From Nostoc sp. UCD121 (GTDB taxonomy: Bacteria > Cyanobacteriota > Cyanobacteriia > Cyanobacteriales > Nostocaceae), in assembly GCF_014222285.1 (NCBI RefSeq), contig NZ_JACKZS010000046.1, forward strand, positions 1 to 41,409: a stretch of DNA of 41,409 nucleotides, written 5' to 3'. The notes under the pieces were generated by a model. It was not told where the DNA came from. It saw only the letters and a program-made list of their open reading frames with translations, and ran no database searches. The position numbers were made by a program, and so were the translations under genes. This document shows, one piece after another, positions 7,950 to 16,596 of the stretch (positions are counted from its first letter, which is position 1; each line of letters opens with the position of its first letter).

Positions 7950-8079
7950 CCAATACGCTTGGGTTAAGGCTAAAAACTAAAACTGGCGTAGGTTGAGTTC
8001 AGAAACATAGCTTATTTCCCGTTCGTGTAGCGTCTGCAAGGGAGAAGGTTAACGCTTATGCTTAACCCAAGCGTATTGT
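7950..8079. mobile_element. MITE-like element with 18-bp inverted repeats and 8-bp target duplication
   Basis: CAATACGCTTGGGTTAAG at 7951-7968 is the exact reverse complement of 8061-8078. Directly outside, ATGATAAA is present on both sides (7942-7949 and 8080-8087), one base from each repeat end, as expected for a target-site duplication. The roughly 130-bp core has no coding capacity, so it must be a non-autonomous element moved by a transposase encoded elsewhere. Its interior contains a dispersed-repeat-like segment (GTAGCGTCTGCAAGGGAGAA). Confidence 0.75.
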
Positions 8080-8084
8080 ATGAT

Positions 8085-8121
8085 AAAAAACATCCCCGAT
8101 TTTATAAAAGTTTTCGGGGAT
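8085..8121 (-). terminator. Terminator of the Ser/Thr kinase gene
   Basis: On the minus strand ATCCCCGA (8114-8121) pairs with TCGGGGAT (8092-8099), followed by G and six Ts. It lies about 250 bp downstream of the kinase stop. The MITE-like element sits immediately next to the T tract. Confidence 0.6.
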
Positions 8122-8366
8122 CTGCGGGTTCCAATTCTCACAAATCAAATAAAATTGCGATCTCTCACCTAATTGGTAAATTCTGAATAAATCTGAGTTT
8201 TATCAAGAAAAATAAGAGTTAATTTATCAAGCCAATAATAAAATCGAAGCCTTGTGAAATAATACAGTTTAAATTAAGGCTTTATCCTCTTTAAGCCTCC
8301 TTAAAAAGTAGGGAAATAGTCTGGAAGCCAGAGCAAGTCACTGGCTCCAAAATGTCAACTTTCAAC

Positions 8367-9971
8367 TTACAATAAGCCTCGTTTACCATTGGGGCGGATG
8401 GTCATCCAATTTGTTTTTGCTAGTGCTAGCTGCTCATCAGAAATTTTGGCACTAGTGAGATTAGCACCACATAGATTAGCTCCTCGCAGGTTAGCATTGC
8501 TGAGATAAGCATTACTGAGGTCTGCACCTCGCAGGTCTGCCCCTTCTAAATCAGCATGGTTAAAGTATGCTTTGGTCAAATTAGCATCCTTGAGATTTGC
8601 TTTACTAAGGCTGGCTCTGCCAAAGTCACTATTGTGAAGATTAGCTCCCTGGAGATTAGTTTTTTGCAATTGAGTAGAATGGAAATTTGTTCCTGATAAG
8701 TCAGCACCTTGCAGGTTCAACAAACTTAAATTGTGAAGAGCAAAATCTCGTCTTCCCTTTTGATAAGCGGTTAACAAACTTTGGGTATCTAACTTACGCT
8801 CAACTTTAGAATTTTGAACTTGCAAACCATTACTGTTGCTGTTAGCTAAAGTGGTTGATTTGCCCATCCCAGAACCCTGGTGTGATCCAGCAGCTTCTGC
8901 TGCTTTAGCTCGTCTGGCACGAATTGCTGCCGCTACCTGTGCCACTCCTGCACTGGTGGCAGCAACAGAAGAGTTGTTACATAAAACAGCAGAATTTTCC
9001 AGGTAGTTGTGTGTTCGCTCTTTAGAACCAGTATCTGATTTAATCAGTAAACCCTTTGCTAAACTTTCTAAGTATGGTTCTATTTCCAATGCTCTAAGAA
9101 CTTCTGCGGCTGACTGATAGCGATTACGTACAGAAACCTCTAACATCTTTCGTAATACATTGCTCAAGTGATCGCTCACTTGCACAAGTTGCTCCCACAT
9201 CATCTCGCCAGTGTTGGGATTGTAATCTAAATCTTTAGGAGTTTTGCTAGTCAGTAAATAAATACATGTCACTCCCAGAGCATAAATATCACTGGCATAG
9301 ACTGGACGCATAGCCATTTGCTCTGGAGGTGCAAAACCAGGAGTACCAATCGCATAAGCAGTTAATGCTGTTTGCCCTGATTGACTGATCGCGCCTTGGG
9401 TGACTTGGTTTTTGACGGCACCAAAGTCGATAAGTACCATCCTGGCATCTTGAGTGCGACGAATTAAGTTGGCTGGCTTGATATCACGATGGATCACCTT
9501 TTGCTCGTGGATGTATTGGAGAAGTGGTAGAATCTCGCTTAAGAATTGCTTGACTCCAGTTTCGGTCAAGATGCCGTTAAGTTTGACCTCCTCCTGCAAG
9601 GTATCACCACTGATATATTCTTGAACTAAGTAGAATTGTTCATGATCTTCAAAATAGTCTAGCAACCTTGGTACTTGGGGATGATTGCCAATCTTACCTA
9701 GAGTTTTGGCTTCTCGTTCAAAGAGTTCTCTAGCCATCTGTAAAACGTGTGGGGCGCTTCCTGATGGGCGTAATTGTTTGATTACGCAACTCGGTTCTCC
9801 TGGTAAGCCTTGATCGTTGGCTAAGAAGGTTGCTCCAAAGCCACCTTGACCTAATGGTTTGATCACCTGATAGCGATCGCGCAACAGTAGTTGCGAGCCA
9901 CAAGACTGACAACTTTGGCTATTTACCAAATTTTCTGGATTGGGACAGATAGGATTTAAGCAGTAGCTCAT
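8367..9971 (-). CDS. spkB: Ser/Thr protein kinase with zinc-finger cysteines and pentapeptide repeats (SpkB-like)
   Basis: The 534-residue protein starts with a zinc-ribbon-like cysteine set (C4, C9, C21, C24). A eukaryotic-type kinase domain follows (about 34-300): glycine loop GQGGFGATF at 41-49, Lys65 in CVIKQL, HRDIKPAN at 161-168, DFGAVK at 182-187 and PPEQM. After an alanine-rich linker, about 100 residues of pentapeptide repeats (A-D/N-L-x-x, e.g. NLRGANLCGANL) form the C-terminus. Synechocystis SpkB has the same Cys motif, kinase and pentapeptide plan and is linked to oxidative stress, so the symbol is a homology suggestion. No transmembrane segment is seen, so it is probably cytoplasmic. 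Confidence 0.9.
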   Translation of the reverse strand: MSYCLNPICPNPENLVNSQSCQSCGSQLLLRDRYQVIKPLGQGGFGATFLANDQGLPGEPSCVIKQLRPSGSAPHVLQMARELFEREAKTLGKIGNHPQVPRLLDYFEDHEQFYLVQEYISGDTLQEEVKLNGILTETGVKQFLSEILPLLQYIHEQKVIHRDIKPANLIRRTQDARMVLIDFGAVKNQVTQGAISQSGQTALTAYAIGTPGFAPPEQMAMRPVYASDIYALGVTCIYLLTSKTPKDLDYNPNTGEMMWEQLVQVSDHLSNVLRKMLEVSVRNRYQSAAEVLRALEIEPYLESLAKGLLIKSDTGSKERTHNYLENSAVLCNNSSVAATSAGVAQVAAAIRARRAKAAEAAGSHQGSGMGKSTTLANSNSNGLQVQNSKVERKLDTQSLLTAYQKGRRDFALHNLSLLNLQGADLSGTNFHSTQLQKTNLQGANLHNSDFGRASLSKANLKDANLTKAYFNHADLEGADLRGADLSNAYLSNANLRGANLCGANLTSAKISDEQLALAKTNWMTIRPNGKRGLL

Positions 9972-10374
9972 GCTCTGTCAACTCGCTGCACGAATAATCA
10001 CGGGGAGCGTTACACTCTCTTTCAATTATTTAGACATTAATCAATTCTTGCCAGGTAATTTTTGCTGGAAATCCTTTGAAGAGTTTCTAAAGTTTACCTG
10101 GTATTACGTAAACGGTAGCAAAAATAATGCAATTGATTATACTTATATTAATAAATGTTTGAGTTACTTGTTTACATTGCTAGAACAGGTTAAAGTCTTA
10201 GACTTTGAATCCAAAATCCCAGTTGTACTCGAAACCCATCAAAGTTTCCATCCAAGATTCAACCAAAATTGGTATTGGAGGGCAGTGCCCATCCTACAAA
10301 AATTGCTGTAGGATTTTGGATGCCCGAATTTGGAGGCAATTTAGAATTATCTCCATTAGTTTTTAACAGACTAT
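9972..10374. other. Intergenic region between kinase and prenyl synthase genes
   Basis: A 113-codon open frame on the + strand covers most of it, but it starts within the kinase start codon region and has no recognisable protein character, so it is not called. ATCCTACA (10291-10298) and TGTAGGAT (10307-10314) form a hairpin followed on the + strand by four Ts; it lies about 60 bp beyond the stop of the minus-strand prenyl synthase gene. Confidence 0.4.
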
Positions 10375-11235
10375 TTAGCTCGCTTTCATATTCACACTAA
10401 TTAGCTGTTCGATAAGTGCAAAAACATCACTGCGGCTGAGTTTCTCTTTACCGTTAGCAAGAGCATCAAGAGTGCCATTAGCCAAGGTTAAGGGAATTTG
10501 GCAAAAATCTAAGGCTGGGCCGGTAGGAAGGTCTTTGGTGTAAGCTTCTGCCAGAGCTAGATTGCGCCGCGCATACTCTTGCATATTTTCCGCACTCCAA
10601 CCTTCTGGAAAAAAGTCTACCCCACGCCTTAAATCTTCAGTGTGGTTACGCAGGATATTAACTGCTTGCAAACCGCGACCAAACCCAATCGCCTGGGTAC
10701 GGTTCGTTTGTGTTCCATCGTACCAAGTCCATAAGTCCGAAAGTAACAATCCCACTGCGCCTGCAACCCCAAAGGTATAACGATCCAAATCAGATTCTGT
10801 ATAAATTTTCCAGTTTCTTTCTGCCCAGTAAGCCATTCGGTCGGACATTGCAGCAGTGGCATCCCAAATTCGAGGTGCAATAGTCTCAGGTGCTAGCAGC
10901 AACCATTCTCTAATTCTCAGAGTAACTTCTTCTAAGGTATTTTCATACCCATTAAATCCTGTAAAGAAAGCCTCTACTGCGAAGCCATCAACTCCTGCCT
11001 GTAATGTCAGGCTAATGCTTCTTAACAGCTTTGCTTTAGTCGCATTATCTATTTCGGGATGATCTTCAATTTCATCAATGGCACGCATACACAAATATGC
11101 TGATGCTACTGCTTCTTGTAATCCTGGCGGTAAAAGACTAATTGGGATATAAAAAGTTCGGCTAGTTTCCTTGAGGATTTGCAATGCATCTCTACGTAAA
11201 TTCATGTTTCCACTCCCCGATTGATTTTGCACCAC
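10375..11235 (-). CDS. Squalene/phytoene synthase family protein
   Basis: The 286-residue protein has the head-to-head prenyl synthase layout: TFYIPISLLP near residue 27, the first Asp-rich motif CMRAIDEIED (D54-D58), and the second motif ILRNHTEDLRRGVDFFP at 194-210. These enzymes join two prenyl diphosphates, to squalene or phytoene. In the second motif the usual first Asp (D-x-x-E-D) is Asn197 (N-H-T-E-D), so activity or specificity may differ. This is not the typical cyanobacterial phytoene synthase CrtB and the substrate is not assignable. An internal ATG at residue 11 (MNLRRDAL) is an alternative start. Confidence 0.85.
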   Translation of the reverse strand: MVQNQSGSGNMNLRRDALQILKETSRTFYIPISLLPPGLQEAVASAYLCMRAIDEIEDHPEIDNATKAKLLRSISLTLQAGVDGFAVEAFFTGFNGYENTLEEVTLRIREWLLLAPETIAPRIWDATAAMSDRMAYWAERNWKIYTESDLDRYTFGVAGAVGLLLSDLWTWYDGTQTNRTQAIGFGRGLQAVNILRNHTEDLRRGVDFFPEGWSAENMQEYARRNLALAEAYTKDLPTGPALDFCQIPLTLANGTLDALANGKEKLSRSDVFALIEQLISVNMKAS

Positions 11236-12245
11236 ATGAAGTTTGCAGTTTTTTTGATGATACTGGATATAGTTTTAACTAAACTTTAAAAACTATAGAC
11301 TATAAGATACGCTAGTATTTCATCTAAAAATTAATAGTTTTTGGTGTTGCAATTAACAAAACTCTCAAATTTATCAAAGTCTAGTCTAGTATATAGGCTT
11401 TTGGTTGCAAAAATATCTAAGTGTTCTTTGATATAGCTTTCATAAAGTTTTAGTGTAGATATAAAGAATTATGCTAATATTTGGTTGATTAAAGCAAAAT
11501 TTTTCCATGAGCAAACATTGCTTTTAGGGATTTAAAAGTATTTTAAGTCTGCGTTAATCTAAGTGACTCAGTGGATCAAATTGCCCTTGCCTGGGAAAGC
11601 GTATACACACATCTGGATCAAAATTGGTCAACGGCGGTTTTTTCAGTATTTATACGTTAGTGAGTGCAGTCATATATACTACTTCTAACTCTTGCTGAAT
11701 CTCATCATTAATTTTAGGTCTAGAGGAACAAGATAGCTGTCAAGTAGTTCAAAGTTGCAGTTAATGTTTTCTTCGGTAGCGATCACTTCTATAGTATTGA
11801 TTGCTATTGTATGACTTTGGGAACAAGTTGTGTTCCCTCTTGACCTTGCCTTTGCTCCAGTTAGTGGTAGTAATAAGTTATACCAATTCTCTATGAAGAT
11901 GCTTTTAATCCGATTGCCCTGTAGTCCCCCCTATGCCTTACGGTGTATACACACGTCCTAAAAACCTTGCCTGGTAAGATACAAGCCTTACTAGGCAAAG
12001 TCTTGAGTTTATCAAGCTGATTATCAATCATGTCAGATTATTGATAGAGCTATAACGGAAAATCAAGGATTTTTAAAAAAATTTTGCGTTCTTTTCCGTC
12101 CATTTGATTCCCAACTCGACTTGTGTATGCACGGTAGCTATGCCTTTGGGAGACGGCGTTAGCCGAGGGGTAAATATAGTTTATATGTTAATAAAGTCAA
12201 AGGCTTTGCTCAAGATTTGATGCAATTATTTTTATCAAACAGAAT
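11236..12245. other. Gene-poor region with decayed sequence
   Basis: About 1 kb without a convincing intact gene. Around 11560-11760 short frames on both strands look weakly protein-like but are interrupted by stops. GTATACACAC recurs near 11601 and 11944. A dispersed-repeat fragment (TTTGGGAGACGGCGTTAGCC) lies near 12146-12165. The promoter of the prenyl synthase gene should lie at the left end. Confidence 0.4.
11961..11998 (-). terminator. Terminator-like hairpin, minus strand
   Basis: TTGCCTGGTAAG (11967-11978) and CTTACTAGGCAA (11987-11998) pair with one G-T position. Read on the minus strand the hairpin is followed by GG and five Ts. No intact minus-strand gene ends nearby; it could belong to the decayed transposase locus. 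Confidence 0.4.
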
Positions 12246-12356
12246 TCAGGAGGCAGAATAGAATAAAGTCCGTGTTAACGCCAAGGTCAGGTCTTTGGCT
12301 CTACCTAAATATTTGTAAGCTACTTGACGAAACTGTTCAAGTCTAGCAAGTGTCAT
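12246..12356 (-). pseudogene. N-terminal fragment of an IS transposase
   Basis: From ATG 12356 the minus strand encodes 36 residues, MTLARLEQFRQVAYKYLGRA and then KDLTLALTRTL, before a TGA stop. The 'F-R-Q-x-A-Y-x-Y-L-G-R-A-K-D' pattern is typical of the start of IS4/IS701-like transposases of cyanobacteria. The remaining several hundred residues are missing, so this is a dead remnant. Confidence 0.5.
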
Positions 12357-12399
12357 GTTGGCAGGCGAGTAATAGTACTTCAATTTTAGTGGTTTTGCC

Positions 12400-12437
12400 A
12401 AAAGGGGAGCTGTGTTCAATCAGACTCCCCTTTTTTT
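12400..12437 (+). terminator. Strong intrinsic terminator (possibly bidirectional)
   Basis: AAAAGGGGAG (12400-12409) pairs with CTCCCCTTTT (12425-12434), and the + strand continues with a run of seven Ts. On the minus strand it lies about 135 bp after the RTX gene stop and could end that transcript too (four Ts). No + strand gene is recognised upstream. Confidence 0.7.
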
Positions 12438-12570
12438 CTTGACCATTCCTCATTTAGTCTAAAGTTCAGTAAAAACTGCACAACTATTTTTTACTTTCCC
12501 ACACAAGAGTCAACCCTAATTTTACTTGTACTGCAAACTCTTGTTTTAGGGGGAGAGTGAAAAACTACAA

Positions 12571-15405
12571 CTAAATAGTGATGAAAGTGGAAGGTTGAGC
12601 CAAAAGTATACTTGCAGTGACATTATCCAACTTCGCTAACACTTGATTGTCAGAACTATCCATAATGAAGGCTTGACTTCCTTGTTGCTGTATCAACAAT
12701 TGACCGAACTTGAGACCACCTGACAAGGCAATTCTGTCATTACCTATTGCAAAGTCAGTAATGGAGTCCGTACCCTCACCAGAAGCTAACACAAAGGTGT
12801 CAGTGCCGTAACCCCCTGTAAGTACATCATTGCCTGCACCCCCATAAAGCCAGTCATTGCCTGCGCCCCCTAATAGTTGGTCATCGCTGATACCACCAAA
12901 TAGCGTATCGTTACCGTTGTCACCTGAAAGCTTGTCATTACCGCTATCGCCATAGAGCAGGTCGTTACCATCACCTCCCCAGAGAGTATCGTTTCCGTCG
13001 CCTCCGAAAAGTTGGTCATTTCCTAGATTACCTACGATAGTGTCTGTACCCCCAAAGCCATAAATCTTGTTGGCTGGGGCATTGCCTTTTAAGTACTCAG
13101 AATTATCAGTGCCATTGAGAAGATAAATTTCGTTCACAAGAGCGGGTTGAACTGTGCCTTTGATGGCAAAGTCAAAGGGGCTTTCGTCACTATCGTTGTT
13201 GGTCAAACTGAAGCTGCCAGAATAGGTTCCTGGTGTAGGTGTGTTTGTATTGAGTGCCACCGTTATACTCGTCGAACCATTGGCAGTAACGCTATATGGA
13301 CGAGTTCCTACCAAACTAAAGCCGTTAGGGAGTGTGAGAGTACTCAGGTTGAGGGTAGCTGTACCGATATTCTTGATGGTGAAAGTTTTGTTAACAGTGC
13401 TGCCGAAAGCGACGTTGCCAAAGTCAATGGGAGTAGTGCTGCCATCTGCAATGTTAACTGTGCCATTGAGAACTTGAATTTCGGGGGCAGGAGCGGGCTT
13501 AACTGAACCTTTGATGGCAAAGTCAAAGGGGCTTTCATCAGTATCGTTGTTAGTCAAACTGAAGCTGCCAGAATAGGTTCCAGGTGTCTTCGTATTGAGT
13601 GCCACCTTTATACTCGTCGAAGTCTTGACAGCCAAGGTAGCTGGAAGAGTTCCTACCAAACTAAAGCCGTCGGGGAGTTTGAGAGTACTCAGGTTGAGCG
13701 GAGCTTGACCAATGTTCTTGATAGTGAAAGTTTTGGTAACGGTGCTGCCGAAAGCAGCGTCACCGAAGTCAATGGGAGTGGTGCTGCCATCTACAATGTC
13801 AACTGTGCCATTAAGAACTTGAATTTCGGGAACAGTAACTTTACCACTAATAGTAAAGTCAAAGGGGCTTTCGTTAACATCGTTGTTGCTTAAACTTAAG
13901 TTGCCAGTGTAGATTCCGGTAGTGGTCGTATTTAGTGCCACCGTTATATTCGCCGAAGTCTTGGCAGCCAAAGTAGCTGGAAGAGTTCCTACCAAACTAA
14001 AGCCGTCTGGGAGTTTGAGATTAGTCAGGTTGAGTGCAGCGATACCCGTATTCTTAATGGTAAAAGTTTTGGTTAGGGTGCTGCCAAGAATGGCCTCGCC
14101 AAAGTTAATAGCGGTAGTGCTGTTATCTGCAATGTCAACTGTGCCATCGAGAACTTCAATTTCGGGGGTAGGAGTTTTATTGGTGGGGGCTTCGTATGCG
14201 CCAATATCAATTAATACACTGCCGTTGCCATCGCCATCGTGGGGTGTGTTCGTAGTGATGCCATTGAAAAGGCTGGAACCACCATCAATTGCAGGACTTC
14301 CTCCTTTTAGCCTAAAGTTACCATTCGCTGGATCAACAAACAATGGGTTTTTGTTTAAAATATTCCCTGAACCTGTAACGTTCAAAACTCCGTTATAAGC
14401 AAGGTTATTGTTGAATGTAAGATTAGTAGACTGATTGCTGGCAATGAGAGACTCTCCCTTGCTTCCATACAGAATATTGTTATAGACTCGAACATTTTTA
14501 GCATAGTTAAGGAAAATTTCTCCGTCTGAAATTACTTTTGAATTTTGGTAAATTGTATTATTCACAATGTCTACAGGGTTTTCTCCTTTGAAAATCTGAA
14601 TCCCTGCCCCGCCATTGTTGTAGGTTAAGTTGTTACTGATTAAAGCTTTACCAGTGTAAGCAACATCTCCAACATAAGAAGTGTCAAGCATTATTCCATG
14701 ACCTTCAGTTATTTTTCCTGCTTGCTTCCAAGGAACTAATGATTGATTATCAAAAACAGTATTGCCTTTAATAATAACTTTGTAATCTGTTGTATTTTTA
14801 TCGGAATTCCAAAGGTTAACCATGGTAATACCTTGTGTACCATAAGGTGAATACCATGCATTTCCTGTAACGACATTGTTTTCTACTCTAATGTAGTCTG
14901 CTTTTGATGTTGCAATTCCTCCTCCTGGAAACTTGGAAATATTATTATTAATAATTGTGATATGGCTTGAATGTTGATTTGGATTGTTACTGCTGGCCGT
15001 AACATAAATACCATTTCCAGATGTTGCTGGATTATTTAGATTGTCTTTTTGGCTAAGTGCATATTCTAATGTAATATTGTCCCGATTTCCTACCAATGTT
15101 AAGCCTTCAATTGCTATGTAGGTTGAGCCTGAAATTGATATAGCCTGCCAATTTTTTGCGTTTGCTTCTAAAACAGGTGTGTGTCCAGGTAGTGCCTTAA
15201 AGGTGATAGGTGCATTAGCCGTACCCTGCTTATTTGCAATACTCAGGATATTGGCGTAAGGCGAGGTGTAAGTACCATTCATCACGTAGACTGTATCACC
15301 TGCCTTCACCAAGTCAGCAGCTTTTTGCAGGCTGCGAAATGCATCTCCCTGGCTTAAGCCATTAGATTTATCATTGCCTGTTCCAGAAACGTAGTATGTA
15401 GCCAT
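12571..15405 (-). CDS. Large RTX-type secreted protein with beta-helix and anchor-like repeats
   Basis: The 944-residue product has four parts. Residues about 1-410 form a right-handed parallel beta-helix of the pectate-lyase-like type, starting [20 protein letters not shown] and ending with a choice-of-anchor Q-like [17 protein letters not shown]...IDIGAYE. Residues about 415-765 are three near-identical repeats of about 115 residues (each opening with PEIxVLxGTV and containing TKTFTIKN and [10 protein letters not shown]), resembling choice-of-anchor D domains. Residues about 780-865 carry glycine/aspartate-rich Ca-binding RTX nonapeptides ([19 protein letters not shown]). The C-terminus has the '[17 protein letters not shown]' pattern of type I secreted proteins. 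There is no N-terminal signal peptide, which fits ABC-type (type I) export. Enzyme activity, if any, is unknown. Confidence 0.88.
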   Translation of the reverse strand: MATYYVSGTGNDKSNGLSQGDAFRSLQKAADLVKAGDTVYVMNGTYTSPYANILSIANKQGTANAPITFKALPGHTPVLEANAKNWQAISISGSTYIAIEGLTLVGNRDNITLEYALSQKDNLNNPATSGNGIYVTASSNNPNQHSSHITIINNNISKFPGGGIATSKADYIRVENNVVTGNAWYSPYGTQGITMVNLWNSDKNTTDYKVIIKGNTVFDNQSLVPWKQAGKITEGHGIMLDTSYVGDVAYTGKALISNNLTYNNGGAGIQIFKGENPVDIVNNTIYQNSKVISDGEIFLNYAKNVRVYNNILYGSKGESLIASNQSTNLTFNNNLAYNGVLNVTGSGNILNKNPLFVDPANGNFRLKGGSPAIDGGSSLFNGITTNTPHDGDGNGSVLIDIGAYEAPTNKTPTPEIEVLDGTVDIADNSTTAINFGEAILGSTLTKTFTIKNTGIAALNLTNLKLPDGFSLVGTLPATLAAKTSANITVALNTTTTGIYTGNLSLSNNDVNESPFDFTISGKVTVPEIQVLNGTVDIVDGSTTPIDFGDAAFGSTVTKTFTIKNIGQAPLNLSTLKLPDGFSLVGTLPATLAVKTSTSIKVALNTKTPGTYSGSFSLTNNDTDESPFDFAIKGSVKPAPAPEIQVLNGTVNIADGSTTPIDFGNVAFGSTVNKTFTIKNIGTATLNLSTLTLPNGFSLVGTRPYSVTANGSTSITVALNTNTPTPGTYSGSFSLTNNDSDESPFDFAIKGTVQPALVNEIYLLNGTDNSEYLKGNAPANKIYGFGGTDTIVGNLGNDQLFGGDGNDTLWGGDGNDLLYGDSGNDKLSGDNGNDTLFGGISDDQLLGGAGNDWLYGGAGNDVLTGGYGTDTFVLASGEGTDSITDFAIGNDRIALSGGLKFGQLLIQQQGSQAFIMDSSDNQVLAKLDNVTASILLAQPSTFITI
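13150..14170 (-). repeat. Three tandem in-gene repeats of about 340-355 bp
   Basis: Within the RTX gene, blocks such as AAAGTCAAAGGGGCTTTCGT recur near 13169, 13523 and 13857, together with CCTACCAAACTAAAGCCGTC near 13306, 13660 and 13989. The high nucleotide identity, not only protein similarity, points to recent duplication or ongoing homogenisation. Confidence 0.75.
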
Positions 15406-15592
15406 CTGTTTACTCCGAATGGGTGTAAGGGGGGAAATTGGTAGTACAATCTCAGCAACTTTATTCAGTTGCTAAGTAGTTATTTGAACGAGTAATATAT
15501 CTAGACTTTTCAGGACAGTCACAGTTGTTCGATCGCAACTGGAAATCGCGTCGGTTATAGAAACGCTGTTGTAAAACTGAAATTTTTTTCTG

Positions 15593-15610
15593 TTAACCGT
15601 TAATGGTTAA
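15593..15610. other. Short palindrome TTAACC-N6-GGTTAA
   Basis: TTAACCGTTAATGGTTAA forms a small inverted repeat that overlaps the end of the small frameshifted gene, between it and the RTX gene. It could be a regulator site or weak terminator. Confidence 0.3.
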
Positions 15611-15858
15611 ATCGGGGATGTAGATACCGTTGATCGTTAGTGTGTTATTAACAGGAATCGAACGATTAGCACGTGAATGTTTAGCACAAAGACTGAGATG
15701 TTTACTATCTTCTTTGAGCTTGTTATTAGACATTCTGTAATTGCTAGAGTTGGAGTCGAATTGAATCGTATCTTCATCTGTAGCAGCCTCGATCGCTGCT
15801 CTTGGTGAGCTAGCTTTATCTATCTGCTATATTCAATACAACGATCATAAATTGGCAT
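15593..15858 (-). pseudogene. Small protein gene with a probable single-base frameshift
   Basis: An ATG at 15858 has a strong ribosome binding site (AGAGGA, 7 bases upstream) and encodes MPIYDRCIEYSR before a TAG. One frame over, translation continues as IDKASSPRAAIEAATDEDTI and on to IPVNNTLTINGIYIPDLTIN, ending at a stop at 15593. Adding one base near 15821 would join both parts into an 88-residue protein. Either the gene is broken, the base is a sequencing error, or only the 46-residue piece from ATG 15733 (MSNNKLKEDSKHLSLC) is made. No known family was recognised. It lies 188 bp upstream of the RTX gene in the same direction. Confidence 0.5.
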
Positions 15859-16596
15859 AATAATTCCTCTAAACTTTATCCATTGTCTGAGGTCAGGAGG
15901 TTGCTAAATCGGTATGGTAAAATGCACCCCTGGCTGATAACTGGGGACTTAAAGTTACAGTGGTCAAAGTTGAATTGGTTGAAAATTTAGTGAGTTGAAC
16001 CCTTAACTTAAGGGGACTAATGTAACAACTGAGCCGAACCTGTTCTAAGCGGTGTAACTCAATCCTTGTGAACTTGTTTAAAATTAACCTTTACAAATAG
16101 TACTTGATATCAGTAAATGTCCTGAAGATGGTAAGTTTTTTTACAACAAATTGAAAAAAACATGGAGATGCAATGGTGAAGTCCTGTTAATTTGCAGTGA
16201 TCTAGGAATGAAAAATGCTTTGTGCGAGGATATGATGAAGTTTGTCTAAATATTCGGCAGGCTACGCTTACACCAAAGAACGATTATCTAGTAAATAGGG
16301 TAAATAAATCTTTGTTGTTGCGATCGCACATGAAGGAAAAGGGTTTTTCTAAATCGCCAAAATATTAACTAAACTTGCTTATTATTTATAGCGACGATGC
16401 CTTCTCTACCGCCTTCGCTGCCGGAATTAGTCCCGATCGCAGTTTCTAGTGTTGATAAGTCAAATGACTTGGGTACGATTGATTCATAGTTCTTGTAACA
16501 CTGTCATACTTAAGTATTTTTTCTTTTGAGAAGATGCGTTAATGTGGACTCGTTTACTTTTCGGATAATCCAAAATCCAACATCTCCAAATCGCCC
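15859..16596. other. Intergenic region upstream of rtcA
   Basis: About 740 bp without a recognised gene. Small inverted repeats are seen: CCCC...GGGG around 15927-15946 and CCCTTAACTTAAGGG at 16000-16014. A fragment resembling the dispersed repeat (CAGGCTACGCTTACACC) is near 16258. Promoters for rtcA (+) and the small gene (-) should lie here. Confidence 0.35.

Noticed and set aside
9970..10311. 113-codon + strand open frame upstream of the kinase
   Set aside because: It starts inside the kinase start region, has no family resemblance, and its composition is not convincing.
11560..11760. Short protein-like frames on both strands
   Set aside because: Both strands give plausible but stop-interrupted peptides with no recognised family; not enough to call a gene.
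13150..14170. Regularly spaced repeats considered as a CRISPR-like array
   Set aside because: Units are about 350 bp, lie within a coding gene and encode protein repeats; no short repeat-spacer pattern is present anywhere in the window.
13147..14398. Several open frames antisense to the RTX gene (up to 158 codons)
   Set aside because: They recur in each internal repeat because the repeated DNA is open in the antisense frame; the sense protein explains the sequence.
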